Notes: generated by a model not told the origin, from the letters alone. 64,000 nucleotides of DNA from Pseudomonas cuatrocienegasensis (GCF_900110925.1 NZ_FOFP01000001.1:434001-498000); one strand, 5' to 3'. Counted from the first letter of the stretch, positions 38,041 through 46,715 are shown. Translations and numbers: made by a program.

Positions 38041-38168
38041 CTCAATCAGCGCTGTGGCAGGTACGTGAGTGCTGGGCGTATCTGGCGTTCTTTCTGGCTG
38101 ATCTCCTGTCTTGCTAACCAAGCAAGCGCTCGGTTAGCTTGTGGGTCTATCCGCTAATGGAGTCGCCC

Positions 38169-39317
38169 ATGCCTGCCTTGCCCGATTACTTCGACGAGAC
38201 CCACCAGCTGGTGCGTGATTCGGTGCGACGCTTTGTCGAGCGCGAGATCCTGCCGCACATCGATGAGTGGGAAGAGGCCGAGTCGTTTCCCCCTGAGCTG
38301 TATCGCAAGGCCGGTGCTGCTGGCATTCTCGGTATCGGTTATCCCGAACAGTATGGCGGCAGTCATGAGGGTGATCTGTTCGCCAAGGTCGCGGCCAGCG
38401 AGGAGCTGATGCGCAGTGGCTCGGGTGGATTGGTGGCAGGGCTGGGCTCGCTGGATATCGGTTTGCCGCCGGTGCTCAAGTGGGCCAAGCCTGCGTTGCG
38501 CGATCAGGTGGTGCCGCAGGTCCTGGCGGGCAAGAAGATCATGGCGCTGGCTGTCACCGAGCCCTCTGGCGGTTCGGATGTGGCCAATCTCAAGACGCGT
38601 GCCGTACGCGAAGGTGAGTTCTACCGGGTAAGCGGTAGCAAGACCTTTATCACCAGCGGTGTGCGAGCGGACTACTACACGGTCGCGGTGCGTACGGGCG
38701 GCGAAGGTTTCGGCGGCGTCAGCCTGTTGCTGATCGAGAAGGGCACGCCCGGTTTCAGCGTCGGCCGGCAACTGAAAAAAATGGGCTGGTGGGCGTCGGA
38801 TACGGCCGAGCTGTTCTTCGATGACTGCCGCGTGCCGCTAGACAATCTGATCGGCGTGGAGAACATGGGTTTTGCCGGGATCATGGCCAACTTCCAGAGC
38901 GAGCGCCTGTCGCTGGCGATCATGGCCAATATGACGGCGCAACTGGCGCTCGAAGAGGCCTTGAGATGGGCCAGGGAGCGCGAAGCCTTTGGTAAGCCCA
39001 TTGGCAAGTTCCAGGTGCTCAAGCATCGGCTTGCAGAAATGGCGACCCAGCTGGAAGTGTCGCGCGAGTTCACTTATCGCCAGGCGGCGCAGATGGCGGC
39101 CGGCAAAAGTGTGATCAAGGAAATATCCATGGCCAAGAATTTCGCCACTGATGTGGCTGACCGTCTGACATACGATGCGGTGCAGATCATGGGAGGCATG
39201 GGTTATATGCGTGAAAGCCTGGTGGAGCGGCTCTATCGCGACAACCGCATTCTGTCGATTGGCGGTGGCTCGCGTGAAATCATGAACGAGATTATCAGCA
39301 AGCAGATGGGCTTATAA
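38169..39317 (+). CDS. Acyl-CoA dehydrogenase
   Basis: FAD-dependent alpha,beta-dehydrogenation of acyl-CoA, 382 aa. The ATG at 38169 has TGGAG at good spacing; two upstream Met codons are less supported. Domain order N-terminal helical, middle beta (MALAVTEPSGGSDVANLKTR), C-terminal helical. VQIMGGMGYMRESLVERLYR carries the region of the catalytic Glu in many members and the flavin-binding segment, then RDNRILSIGGGSREIMNEII. Chain-length preference cannot be deduced. A bidirectional terminator follows. Confidence 0.92.
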   Translation: MPALPDYFDETHQLVRDSVRRFVEREILPHIDEWEEAESFPPELYRKAGAAGILGIGYPEQYGGSHEGDLFAKVAASEELMRSGSGGLVAGLGSLDIGLPPVLKWAKPALRDQVVPQVLAGKKIMALAVTEPSGGSDVANLKTRAVREGEFYRVSGSKTFITSGVRADYYTVAVRTGGEGFGGVSLLLIEKGTPGFSVGRQLKKMGWWASDTAELFFDDCRVPLDNLIGVENMGFAGIMANFQSERLSLAIMANMTAQLALEEALRWAREREAFGKPIGKFQVLKHRLAEMATQLEVSREFTYRQAAQMAAGKSVIKEISMAKNFATDVADRLTYDAVQIMGGMGYMRESLVERLYRDNRILSIGGGSREIMNEIISKQMGL

Positions 39318-39343
39318 GGTTGCCGTAAGCGACAAATAGCAGA

Positions 39344-39377
39344 CAAAACAAACCCCGCGAGCGCGGGGTTTGTTTTG
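39344..39377. terminator. Bidirectional Rho-independent terminator
   Basis: CAAAACAAACCCCGC-GAGC... with the mirrored GCGGGGTTTGTTTTG arm. T-rich on both strands. Serves the convergent acyl-CoA dehydrogenase and cold-shock genes. Confidence 0.9.
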
Positions 39378-39392
39378 AAACAGGACAGGGGC

Positions 39393-39605
39393 TTAGGCCA
39401 CCTGTACCTCTTCAGCTTGCATACCTTTCTGACCGCGAGCGGCCACGTAGGTAACAGTCTGGCCTTCTTTCAGGCTTTTGAAACCGTCGCTTTGGATGGC
39501 TTTAAAGTGAACGAAGAGATCATCGCCGCCGTTAGTCGGGGTAATGAAGCCGAAGCCTTTCTCATCGTTGAACCATTTGACGGTGCCAGTTTCGCGATTT
39601 GCCAT
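39393..39605 (-). CDS. Cold-shock domain protein (CspA family)
   Basis: RNA chaperone of 70 aa, a single OB-fold domain. RNP1 (KGFGFI) and RNP2 (DLFVHF) are intact. Begins [20 protein letters not shown] and ends [11 protein letters not shown] long AT-rich leader (39606-39750) precedes it, as is common for csp mRNAs with temperature-responsive 5' UTRs; I cannot show such regulation here. Confidence 0.95.
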   Translation of the reverse strand: MANRETGTVKWFNDEKGFGFITPTNGGDDLFVHFKAIQSDGFKSLKEGQTVTYVAARGQKGMQAEEVQVA

Positions 39606-39974
39606 GGTGTGTCTCTTAAATCGATACGAAGTGCGGTGCCAGTATGTTCATAGCACCTATGCGTTTTTGCTGATTAGGAACCAGCGAAGCCATAATAGGC
39701 CGTTTTTACGGAGAGTGTTGGGTTTAACGTTAATTATTCATATTTTTATCTGCCCCAATTGGCTCAGGCCCCGATTTAACTGGGCTGCAGGGCTTTTGGC
39801 AATCTGCGGAATATTCTTGAAAGTGGCAGGTTCTGGTGGTTTTTGCCGGTTGAGCCCTTATTCAGGCCTTTGTGAAGCGCCCTGTTGCACGTGATCAGAG
39901 GCGAGGCGTTTGCCTTTCAGAGGGCCATTTTCAACCCCTTGTGGCCTGTCAAGCCACGCATGAAGCAGCAGGTT
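39606..39974. other. Leader and promoter region of the cold-shock gene
   Basis: 369 bp without a convincing gene, AT-rich in 39640-39750. It must contain the leftward csp promoter and a probable long 5' UTR. No confident boxes are assigned. Confidence 0.4.
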
Positions 39975-40883
39975 CTAGGCCGAGCTTCTCAAGCGGGCCA
40001 GGTCGCGCAGCGGCGGCGCGCCGAATAGACGACTGTATTCCCGGCTGAATTGCGACGGGCTTTCGTAACCCACTCGATAGCTGGCAGCCGCTGCTTCCAG
40101 GCCTTCGCAGAGCATCAGGCGTCGAGCCTCCTGCAGGCGTAGCTGCTTCTGATACTGCAAAGGACTGAGCGCGGTGACGGCCTTGAAGCGGTGGTGCAGG
40201 GTCGAGGTACTGAGGTTGACCTCGCGGGCAAGGTCTTCGATGCGCAGCGGTTGGTCGAAATGCAGATTCAGCCATTCAATCGCCCGGTTGATGCGCTGGC
40301 CCTGACTGTCGGCGATAGCGATTGCGTGTAGACGGTGGCCTTGAGGGCTGTGCAGCAGCCGATAAAAAATCTCGCGCAAGGCCAACGGCGCGAGCATGGC
40401 GATATCGCGCGGTGTTTCCAGAAGGCGAAGCAGGCGCACCACGGCGTCGAGCAACGAACTACCCAGACGATCCATATACAGCGCCCTACGTGGGCTGGGA
40501 TTGGGCACGCCGATAGGGCCGATGTCGGCAATCAGGCTGGTGATCAGTGCCGGATCAATCTCCAGGCGCAGGCTTAGATAAGGGTGCTCCGGTGTCGCGT
40601 CTATCACCTGGCCTGTCACCGGCAGGGTAACCGAGGCGACCAGGTAGTTCAGTGGGTCGTAGATGTACTGCTCATCGCCGAGACATACGGTTTTTCTGCC
40701 CTGGGCAATGATGCACAGGCAGGGCCGGTAAAGGGTCGGCGTGGGCAGGCTGGGTTGGGTGGTGCAGGCTAGATCAAGGCCGGCTATGGCGCTGGCATGC
40801 AGACCATCGGTCGGGCACTGACGCTGGATCAAGGCAGCCAGTTCTGCCTGGAGCGAGGTCACGTCACTGTCGAGGGGTGTCAT
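39975..40883 (-). CDS. AraC-family transcriptional regulator
   Basis: 302 aa. The N-terminal AraC_N-type cupin domain (about 30-195: LYRPCLCIIAQGRKTVCLGD) is followed by two helix-turn-helix units at about 205-300 (IEDLAREVNLSTSTLHHRFK and ASYRVGYESPSQFSREYSRL). It is divergent from an SDR-CMD-monooxygenase gene set at 41192, which it may regulate. Such AraC_N regulators often sit beside oxidoreductases for aldehydes or electrophiles. The effector is unknown. Confidence 0.88.
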   Translation of the reverse strand: MTPLDSDVTSLQAELAALIQRQCPTDGLHASAIAGLDLACTTQPSLPTPTLYRPCLCIIAQGRKTVCLGDEQYIYDPLNYLVASVTLPVTGQVIDATPEHPYLSLRLEIDPALITSLIADIGPIGVPNPSPRRALYMDRLGSSLLDAVVRLLRLLETPRDIAMLAPLALREIFYRLLHSPQGHRLHAIAIADSQGQRINRAIEWLNLHFDQPLRIEDLAREVNLSTSTLHHRFKAVTALSPLQYQKQLRLQEARRLMLCEGLEAAAASYRVGYESPSQFSREYSRLFGAPPLRDLARLRSSA

Positions 40884-41191
40884 TCAAGAAGCGCTCCTGG
40901 ATTTTGCATGCTTACAGGCTATCGCGGCTTTTCAGGCAAGTCTTGGCGGCGCACAGGGTTTTGCAGGATCAGGCAACTATTCGCTTCAAATAGGCAAATG
41001 CACTGCTTTTGCTGGACTTGGTAATGAATGCCAACGAATGCCTCGACGTTGCACATGCCCAGTCTTCATAAGACTGCTTGCAGCTTTAGGCAATAATTAG
41101 CCAGGAATCGTCTAACCCATTTCCCGTCATCTGGGGGAATCTGTTGGTGTCGCGGCAGCGTTTGCCGCTTACCCGCAGAGGTTTTGCCCTG
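40884..41191. promoter_or_regulatory. AraC / SDR divergent intergenic region
   Basis: 308 bp between divergent genes; likely holds both promoters and AraC sites. No repeat pair strong enough to name was found. Confidence 0.35.
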
Positions 41192-41926
41192 ATGAATATT
41201 CACGACAAAGTCATTCTGATCACCGGCGCCAGCAGTGGCATCGGTGAGGCTTGCGCGCGCTTGCTGGCCGAGAAGGGCGCGCGGCTGTTGCTCGGTGCCC
41301 GGCGTACCGAGCGTCTGCAGCAATTGGTTGACGAGATCCGTGCAGCGGGTGGCCACGCTGATTATCGTCGCCTGGATGTGACCAGCCAGGACGACACCCA
41401 GGCGTTTGTCGATGCGGCCCTGGCGCAGTACGGCCGGGTCGATGTGCTGATCAACAATGCCGGGATCATGCCGCTGTCGCGTTTGGATGTCCTGAAGGTC
41501 GATGAGTGGAACCGCATGATCGACGTGAATATTCGCGGTGTCCTGCACGGTATTGCTGCCGCATTGCCGGTGATGCAGCGTCAGCGCAGCGGCCAGTTCA
41601 TCAATATCGCGTCCATTGGTGCCTACAGCGTGGTGCCGACGGGCGCGGTGTATTGCGCCACCAAATATGCGGTGCGGGCTATTTCCGAAGGCTTGCGTCA
41701 GGAGGTGGGTGGCGATATTCGGGTGACCCTGGTGTCCCCAGGTGTGGTCGAGTCGGAGCTGGCCGAAAGCATTTCCGATGCGCAGAGCCGTGAGGCGATG
41801 AAGGCATTTCGCAAGGTCGCTATTACCCCGGACGCCATTGCCCGGGCCATTGCCTATGCCGTCGAGCAGCCGGCGGATGTCGATGTCAGCGAGCTGATCG
41901 TGCGGCCAACTGCCAGCCCTTACTGA
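41192..41926 (+). CDS. Short-chain dehydrogenase/reductase
   Basis: NAD(P)-dependent oxidoreductase, 244 aa from the ATG at 41192 (MNIHDKVILITGASSGIGEA). Classical SDR motifs: TGASSGIG, NNAG (INNAGIMPLS), catalytic Ser in FINIASIGAYS, and YCATKYA (YxxxK). GARRTERL after beta strand 2 suggests NADP preference. First of three closely spaced plus-strand genes; the substrate is unknown. Confidence 0.92.
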   Translation: MNIHDKVILITGASSGIGEACARLLAEKGARLLLGARRTERLQQLVDEIRAAGGHADYRRLDVTSQDDTQAFVDAALAQYGRVDVLINNAGIMPLSRLDVLKVDEWNRMIDVNIRGVLHGIAAALPVMQRQRSGQFINIASIGAYSVVPTGAVYCATKYAVRAISEGLRQEVGGDIRVTLVSPGVVESELAESISDAQSREAMKAFRKVAITPDAIARAIAYAVEQPADVDVSELIVRPTASPY

Positions 41927-41936
41927 GGACGTGCGG

Positions 41937-42380
41937 ATGAACAGTAAATGGCTACTGACACCATTAGTGCTGGTGTTTCTTGCGACAGCTTGCCTGGATG
42001 CCCGTGCAACTGAGGACAGCCGCAGAAGTAAAGGTGAGGCAGTAATAGCCGAGCTGAGTGGTGGCGCTGGGCAACCGGTGTTGCAAGCCCTGCATAAGGA
42101 TTTTCCTTTTCTGGCCAGCGCCACTACCGACTATGCGTTGGGTGAGGTCTGGGGGCGCAGTGAGCTGGATGCGCGCACGCGGCAATTGGCGACGGTGGCC
42201 GTGTTTGCCGCCCAAGGCAATTTACCCCAGATGAAAATCCATGCCGGTTACGCATTGCGCGCCGGGGTGTTGCCAGCCGAACTCAAGGAAATGATTTACC
42301 TGACAACGGTCACCGCCGGTTTCCCCCGTGCCCTGGATGCCGCTCAGGCGCTGCGCGAGGTTTTGGCTGCGCAGCCGTAA
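41937..42380 (+). CDS. Exported carboxymuconolactone decarboxylase-like protein
   Basis: 147 aa. The N-terminal signal segment (WLLTPLVLVFLATACLDARA) contains a possible lipobox-like LATAC. The CMD/AhpD-like helical core follows (about 75-140: ARTRQLATVAVFAAQGNLPQ, then HAGYALRAGVLPAELKEMIY). The CxxC of AhpD is absent, so it is not a classical peroxidase. The ATG at 41937 has TGAGG upstream; the GTG at 41931 is an alternative. It follows the SDR by 10 bp, probably co-transcribed. Confidence 0.8.
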   Translation: MNSKWLLTPLVLVFLATACLDARATEDSRRSKGEAVIAELSGGAGQPVLQALHKDFPFLASATTDYALGEVWGRSELDARTRQLATVAVFAAQGNLPQMKIHAGYALRAGVLPAELKEMIYLTTVTAGFPRALDAAQALREVLAAQP

Positions 42381-42407
42381 GTACTTTCACTGATAGAGGG
42401 AGTAGCG

Positions 42408-42680
42408 ATGATGGTCACCCACACGACAGTGGTGCGCGCCGTTCGTGGGCGCTCTGAGCAGTTGGGCCAGTGCCTGCATACACTGCAGGAACCCATGCAG
42501 CAGATGGTCGGGTGCCTGGGCTTTGAGGTAGCGCAGGTAAAGGAAGATCCAGCGGTGTGGCAGTTGCAGGGGCGCTGGCAGTCTGACGCAGCCCTGCATG
42601 ATTTTTTTGCGGCGCCTCGGTTGCAACAGGTATTTGATCAGGCTATCCGTCACTGTCTACTCGCCAGCGTGGAGTGCTAG
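42408..42680 (+). CDS. Antibiotic-biosynthesis-monooxygenase-like protein
   Basis: 90-aa ferredoxin-fold protein of the ABM/YgiN kind (VTHTTVVRAVRGRSEQLGQC, LGFEVAQVKEDPAVW, a WQLQGRWQSDAAL strand, then FFAAPRLQQVF). Such proteins are small cofactor-free monooxygenases or isomerases. The TAG stop at 42678-42680 is formed by the first bases of a MITE-terminus copy (TAGGGTCTGTTGCC), so the original C-terminus may have been altered. Third gene after the SDR, 27 bp downstream of the CMD-like gene. Confidence 0.7.
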   Translation: MMVTHTTVVRAVRGRSEQLGQCLHTLQEPMQQMVGCLGFEVAQVKEDPAVWQLQGRWQSDAALHDFFAAPRLQQVFDQAIRHCLLASVEC

Positions 42681-42702
42681 GGTCTGTTGCCGTTTCGTTC
42701 GC
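42678..42702. repeat. Solo copy of the MITE terminus
   Basis: TAGGGTCTGTTGCCGTTTCG followed by TTCGC, the same terminus as the 33165-33464 element (one or two differences). No matching opposite end was found before 42838. The flanking GAGTGC resembles GAGTGT at the other element. The following 42735-42770 segment repeats the right half of the 14747-14815 inverted repeat. Confidence 0.6.
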
Positions 42703-42837
42703 AGTAACGCGGCTTGCGGTGAAGCAAGCGTCTGTTTCCGGGTGTCGCTTCGCTCGACCCAGACTACGAAAGGGGAGCCGACAGCTAGCGTAAAAACGCC
42801 TCGGCGCGGGGGCGGCGAGGCGTTTGTATGGGTGGTG

Positions 42838-43854
42838 TTACTGGAGATTGGCTTTCAGCGCGCTCGCGGCCTGCTGCAGGGCGCTCTGGGTGCCGGGCAA
42901 TGGGCTGAGTACATTGAGCAGGCCGAAGTCGTGGATCATGCCGTTGTAGCGCACGGCGGTGACCTTGACCCCAGCGGCATCCAGCTTGCGTGCATAGGCT
43001 TCGCCTTCATCGCGCAGCACATCGAACTCGGCGGTCTGCACCAGTGCGGTCGGTAGGCCCTTGAGTCGCTCGACCGGTGCCTGCAGGGGCGCGGCATAGA
43101 CCTCGGTACGTTGTTTCGGGTCGTTGGTGTAGTTGTCCCAGAACCACTGCATCAGGCTTTTGCTGAGGAAGTGGCCGTCGGCGAACTGGTTATAGGACGC
43201 ATTGTTGAAGTTGGCGTCGGTCACCGGCCACATCAGCAGCTGGAACTTGAGCGCCGGGGTGCCTTTGTCCTTGGCCATCAGGCTGACGACTGCCGCCATA
43301 TTGCCGCCCACGCTGTTGCCGGCTACCGCCAGGCGCGTGCCGTCGACACCAATCTGTGCGCCGTTCTGCGCCACCCACTGGGTCGCGGCGTAGGCTTGGT
43401 TGATCGCGGTCGGGTACTTGGCTTCCGGTGAAGGCGTGTAATCGACATACACAGCTGCCGCGCCAGAGCCCACGACCAGGTCATGGATCAAGCGTTCATG
43501 GGTCGGGTAGTCGCCCAGCACCCAGCCGCCACCGTGGAAGAACATGAAAACCGGCAGGGTGCCGCTCGCGTTGGCGGGGCGTACGATTTTGAGCTGGATC
43601 GTCTGGCCGTCGGCCTCGATGGTCTTGTCGGTCACCTTGATCCCGGATACATCGACCTTGACCCCAGCCTGGGCACCGACCAATACGGCGCGGGCATCTT
43701 TTGGTGTCATCTGTTCCAGTGGCTTGCCACCGCCAGCGGCGAGGGCATTAAGGAAGTCTTGGGTGTTGCGTTCCACTCCAGGGCTGCCAGCGGCAAAAGC
43801 GTTGTTGACGGCAAGGGCGAGAACGGCGATCGACAAACTCTGTTTGATGTTCAT
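42838..43854 (-). CDS. Exported alpha/beta hydrolase (HSL-type esterase)
   Basis: 338 aa. N-terminal signal peptide (LSIAVLALAVNNAFAA). Oxyanion-hole motif HGGGW (FFHGGGWVLGDYPTHERL), nucleophile elbow GNSVGGN, acidic residue in EFDVLRDEGEAYA and catalytic His in GMIHDFGLLN. This is the hormone-sensitive-lipase family of short-chain esterases, here probably periplasmic. The physiological substrate is unknown. It precedes ohr in the window and is transcribed in the same leftward direction. Confidence 0.9.
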   Translation of the reverse strand: MNIKQSLSIAVLALAVNNAFAAGSPGVERNTQDFLNALAAGGGKPLEQMTPKDARAVLVGAQAGVKVDVSGIKVTDKTIEADGQTIQLKIVRPANASGTLPVFMFFHGGGWVLGDYPTHERLIHDLVVGSGAAAVYVDYTPSPEAKYPTAINQAYAATQWVAQNGAQIGVDGTRLAVAGNSVGGNMAAVVSLMAKDKGTPALKFQLLMWPVTDANFNNASYNQFADGHFLSKSLMQWFWDNYTNDPKQRTEVYAAPLQAPVERLKGLPTALVQTAEFDVLRDEGEAYARKLDAAGVKVTAVRYNGMIHDFGLLNVLSPLPGTQSALQQAASALKANLQ

Positions 43855-43909
43855 GTGCAGCCTCCGGGCCTGGCCGCTGGCGGGCAGCGGCCGGTTGAGT
43901 GGTGATGGG

Positions 43910-44338
43910 TTAGTCGATCAGCGTCAGGGTGACGTCGATATTGCCGCGGGTCGCGTTGGAGTAGGGGCAGACGATGTGGGCGCGGTCGATCAGGGTCTGT
44001 GCTTGCTCACGATCCAGGCCGGGCAGGCTGATACGCAATTCGACTTCGATGCCAAAGCCGTTAGGGATGGCGCCGATGCCCACCACACCTTCAATCGATG
44101 CGTCCGCCGGCATAGCTAGCTTGTCGCGACCGGCAACGAACTTCATCGCACCGATAAAGCAGGCCGAGTAGCCGGCCGCGAACAGTTGCTCTGGGTTGGT
44201 GCCTTGGCCGCCGGCACCGCCGAGTTCTTTCGGGGTGGTCAGGGCGACGTCGAGTATGCCGTCGGAAGAGATGGCACGGCCGTCACGGCCGCCGGTGGCT
44301 TCTGCGTAGGCACGGTAAGCAATGGTTTCAATCGACAT
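43910..44338 (-). CDS. ohr: Organic hydroperoxide reductase Ohr
   Basis: Thiol peroxidase that reduces organic and fatty-acid hydroperoxides, 142 aa. Catalytic cysteines at residue 60 ([14 protein letters not shown]) and 124 ([14 protein letters not shown]), with the conserved Arg near residue 21. A typical ohr-ohrR neighbourhood: the MarR repressor gene lies upstream on the same strand, separated by a tiny secreted-peptide gene and a repeat-rich operator region. Confidence 0.95.
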   Translation of the reverse strand: MSIETIAYRAYAEATGGRDGRAISSDGILDVALTTPKELGGAGGQGTNPEQLFAAGYSACFIGAMKFVAGRDKLAMPADASIEGVVGIGAIPNGFGIEVELRISLPGLDREQAQTLIDRAHIVCPYSNATRGNIDVTLTLID

Positions 44339-44399
44339 GCTGATAATCCTCTGGAGCTAGTGGGGTTGGGTTGTGCAAAGCGTTGCGGTGTTGCGGCGA

Positions 44400-44519
44400 T
44401 CAGCCGTCGTGGCTGATCAACCAGTTCGGGTAAAGGCCCTTGCCATGTGCCTGGCTGTCGTCAGCCAGAGCAGGAGCAGAAAGAGCAAGAAGAACGGTGA
44501 TGCTGATCAGGGTTTTCAT
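44400..44519 (-). CDS. Tiny secreted peptide between ohr and ohrR
   Basis: A 39-codon frame starts MKTLISITVLLALSAPALAD and ends GKGLYPNWLISHDG. The first 19 residues form a textbook signal peptide with an ALA-D cleavage site, leaving a mature peptide of about 20 residues. GGAG lies seven bases before the ATG. It is 61 bp upstream of ohr and just downstream of the CGCGCTAA repeats, so it would be transcribed with ohr. No family is known to me; function unknown. Confidence 0.65.
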   Translation of the reverse strand: MKTLISITVLLALSAPALADDSQAHGKGLYPNWLISHDG

Positions 44520-44582
44520 AAAGGCTCTCCGCGAATGCCAGTGCAGTTGGGGTGGTGAAGAGAGCTGCTGTTGTCAGTTTTT

Positions 44583-44648
44583 CGCGCTAATGTTTTGCGC
44601 GCTAATCAATTTCATGGCGCGAACTCTATCGCCCATTAATTTAGCGCG
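44583..44648. promoter_or_regulatory. Candidate OhrR operator region upstream of ohr
   Basis: CGCGCTAA occurs at 44583-44590 and 44598-44605 and inverted (TTAGCGCG) at 44641-44648. The last two form widely spaced arms GCGCGCTAAT / ATTTAGCGCGC. The octamer recurs at 45322-45329, just upstream of ohrR. Shared placement before both genes suggests the OhrR binding motif; most of 44520-44832 is otherwise non-coding. Confidence 0.55.
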
Positions 44649-44832
44649 CAAGATATATTTTTGAATATTTAGCGATAAGTACTGACTTGTTCAGGCATAA
44701 GCGAGAATTTGGGGGCGGGGCGAGGTTTTCGAGGGCGACGGTAGGCGAAATCGTTGAGCCGTGCAGGGAGTTAGCGGGTAAGAGGGGTACGGAGTGGGCG
44801 ATGAGGCCGCTTAGAGGCCTGTCGCCCTGAGT

Positions 44833-45282
44833 TTAAACGGCCTGTTGCAGGCTGCTGCGCAAGGCGACCAGCTCAGCCTTCAGCTCGCCGAGTTCTGCTG
44901 AGGATTGCTGGGTGGCAGTGAGGATGCAGCTTGGAATGCTCCTGGCTTGTGCATGCAGGGCGCGACCTTTTTCGGTCAGGAACAACTCGACTACGCGTTC
45001 ATCGGCACTGCTGCGGGTGCGTTTGAGCAGGCCTTCGCTTTCCAGGCGCTTGAGCAGCGGGGTGACGGAGCCAGGGTCGGTCAGCAAGCGGTTGCTGATG
45101 TCACCTACGGTGATGCCATCGCCTTCCCAGAGCACCAGCATGGCCAGGTATTGCGGGTAGGTGAGGTGTAGCGCCTGCAGCAGCGGTTTGTAGACCTTGG
45201 TCATCAGCAACGAGGTGGAGTACAGGGCGAAACACAGCTGATTGTCGAGCAACAGATCGGCGCAGGGGGCTTCGGTGGTCAT
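44833..45282 (-). CDS. ohrR: Organic-peroxide-sensing MarR-family repressor OhrR
   Basis: 149 aa. The reactive Cys17 lies in NQLCFALYSTSLLMTKVYKP, as in OhrR, with another Cys at 7 and one near 123 (IPSCILTATQ), a candidate resolving Cys. Winged helix at about 55-105 (TVGDISNRLLTDPGSVTPLL, then KRLESEGLLKRTRS, then DERVVELFLTEKG). Oxidation by organic hydroperoxides releases it from DNA by family knowledge. Located upstream of ohr on the same strand; an operator candidate precedes its start. Confidence 0.92.
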   Translation of the reverse strand: MTTEAPCADLLLDNQLCFALYSTSLLMTKVYKPLLQALHLTYPQYLAMLVLWEGDGITVGDISNRLLTDPGSVTPLLKRLESEGLLKRTRSSADERVVELFLTEKGRALHAQARSIPSCILTATQQSSAELGELKAELVALRSSLQQAV

Positions 45283-45321
45283 GAACGGCTCCGAACTACA
45301 GGGGTATGTGCAACAAGTTAT

Positions 45322-45329
45322 CGCGCTAA
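45322..45329. promoter_or_regulatory. OhrR-type half-site upstream of ohrR
   Basis: CGCGCTAA, followed by GCTTTGCGC, 40 bp before the ohrR ATG. The same octamer as at 44583 and 44598; probably autoregulatory. Confidence 0.4.
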
Positions 45330-45348
45330 GCTTTGCGCTGCCAAGGCC

Positions 45349-46164
45349 TCAAGGGCGTTCGCGTAACGCTGCCAGCTCGCTTCGCAGGGCCTTGAGTTCA
45401 TCCAGTATGCGTTGTTCGTTGGGCGTAGGCGCTGCTTCCCGTGCTTCTTGCTCGTGAGTGCTCTGCATGGCATTGACGATCACGGCGATGAACAGGTTGA
45501 GCATCATGAAGGTGGCAATCAGGATGAACGGCAGAAAATACAGCCACGCCAGAGGGAATTGTTCCATCACCGGGCGGACGATGCCCATCGACCAGCTTTC
45601 CAGGGTCATCACCTGAAACAGCGTATAGAGACTGGCTCCCAGGCTACCGAACCACTCCGGAAAGGCTTCGCCGAACAACTGGGTGGCCATAACCGCCGCG
45701 ACATAGAACACCAGCCCCAGCAACATGGCGATGCTGCCCATGCCCGGCAGGGAGGAGAGCAGGGCCTGAACCACCCGGCGCATATTGGGATTGATCGAGA
45801 TCAGGCGCAGTACCCGCAGTACCCGTAGGGCGCGCAGTACGGCGAATGGCCCGCTGGCTGGAACCAGGGCGATGCCAATCACCAGGCAGTCGAACACCGC
45901 CCAGGGATCGCGTAGCAGTGCCCAGCCGCGTGCGATGAAGCGCAGGCTTAGTTCAAGAATGAACAGGCCAAGTATCAGGCGATCCAGGTTGGTCAGCACG
46001 CCGCCCCAAGTGGCCATTAGCGTTGATGACGTTTCCAGGCCAAGAATTGCCGCGTTGATCAGGATCAGCAGCATCACGCTACGGGTGACGGCTGTGCTGT
46101 CCATGTAGGCGCCCAGGCGCTGGCGCCACGGTGCGGGGAGCGTGGGTGTGGTGAATGCGGTCAT
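45349..46164 (-). CDS. Voltage-gated ion channel (NaChBac-like)
   Basis: Inner-membrane six-segment cation channel, 271 aa. S1-S4 at about 28-150 with an S4 voltage sensor of regularly spaced Arg (RALRVLRVLRLISINPNMRR). S5, a pore loop with selectivity filter TLESWSMG (compare TLESWAS in bacterial sodium channels), and S6 (FMMLNLFIAVIVNAM). A C-terminal coiled coil (NEQRILDELKALRSELAALR) would hold the tetramer. Sodium selectivity is likely from the Glu filter. Just downstream of apt on the same strand (2 bp gap). Confidence 0.92.
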   Translation of the reverse strand: MTAFTTPTLPAPWRQRLGAYMDSTAVTRSVMLLILINAAILGLETSSTLMATWGGVLTNLDRLILGLFILELSLRFIARGWALLRDPWAVFDCLVIGIALVPASGPFAVLRALRVLRVLRLISINPNMRRVVQALLSSLPGMGSIAMLLGLVFYVAAVMATQLFGEAFPEWFGSLGASLYTLFQVMTLESWSMGIVRPVMEQFPLAWLYFLPFILIATFMMLNLFIAVIVNAMQSTHEQEAREAAPTPNEQRILDELKALRSELAALRERP

Positions 46165-46166
46165 GA

Positions 46167-46715
46167 TCAGTGGTCGTCGAGGCTGAAGGCGGTCAGGGTG
46201 AAGGTCGGGATGCCGGCATCCTGCAGTTTCTGCGAGCCGCCAAGTTCCGGCAGGTCAATGATTGCGGCGGCCTCGAACAGATTAGCGCCCATGCGCCTGA
46301 CCAGCTGTGCCGCGGCCAACAGGGTGCCGCCCGTGGCGATCAGGTCATCGAACAGCAGCACCTGGTCGCCTTCGCACAGGCTGTCGGCGTGCACCTCGAG
46401 GAAGGCTTCGCCATATTCGGTTGCATAGCCTGCGCTGAGCACGTCGGCTGGCAGCTTGCCCTGTTTGCGAAACAACACCAGGGGCTTGTTCAGCTCATAG
46501 GCGATGATCGAGCCGATCAGAAAGCCACGCGCATCCATGGCGCCGATATGGCTGAACTCGGCCTCTACGTAGCGTTGGATAAAGCTGTCGATGACCATGC
46601 GCAGCGCGCGTGGTGACTGGAACAGGGGGGTGATGTCACGAAACACCACGCCCGGTTTGGGAAAGTTTTCCACCGGGCGGATAAGGGTCTTGATACTGAA
46701 TTCGTCGAAAATCAT
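46167..46715 (-). CDS. apt: Adenine phosphoribosyltransferase
   Basis: Salvages adenine to AMP using PRPP. 182 aa from the ATG at 46715 ([20 protein letters not shown]); the frame to 46802 is an extension into the anr 3' end. PRPP-binding loop [13 protein letters not shown] (about 124-136) and the catalytic region DARGFLIGS. It lies downstream of anr and overlaps transcriptionally with the ion-channel gene. Confidence 0.95.
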   Translation of the reverse strand: MIFDEFSIKTLIRPVENFPKPGVVFRDITPLFQSPRALRMVIDSFIQRYVEAEFSHIGAMDARGFLIGSIIAYELNKPLVLFRKQGKLPADVLSAGYATEYGEAFLEVHADSLCEGDQVLLFDDLIATGGTLLAAAQLVRRMGANLFEAAAIIDLPELGGSQKLQDAGIPTFTLTAFSLDDH

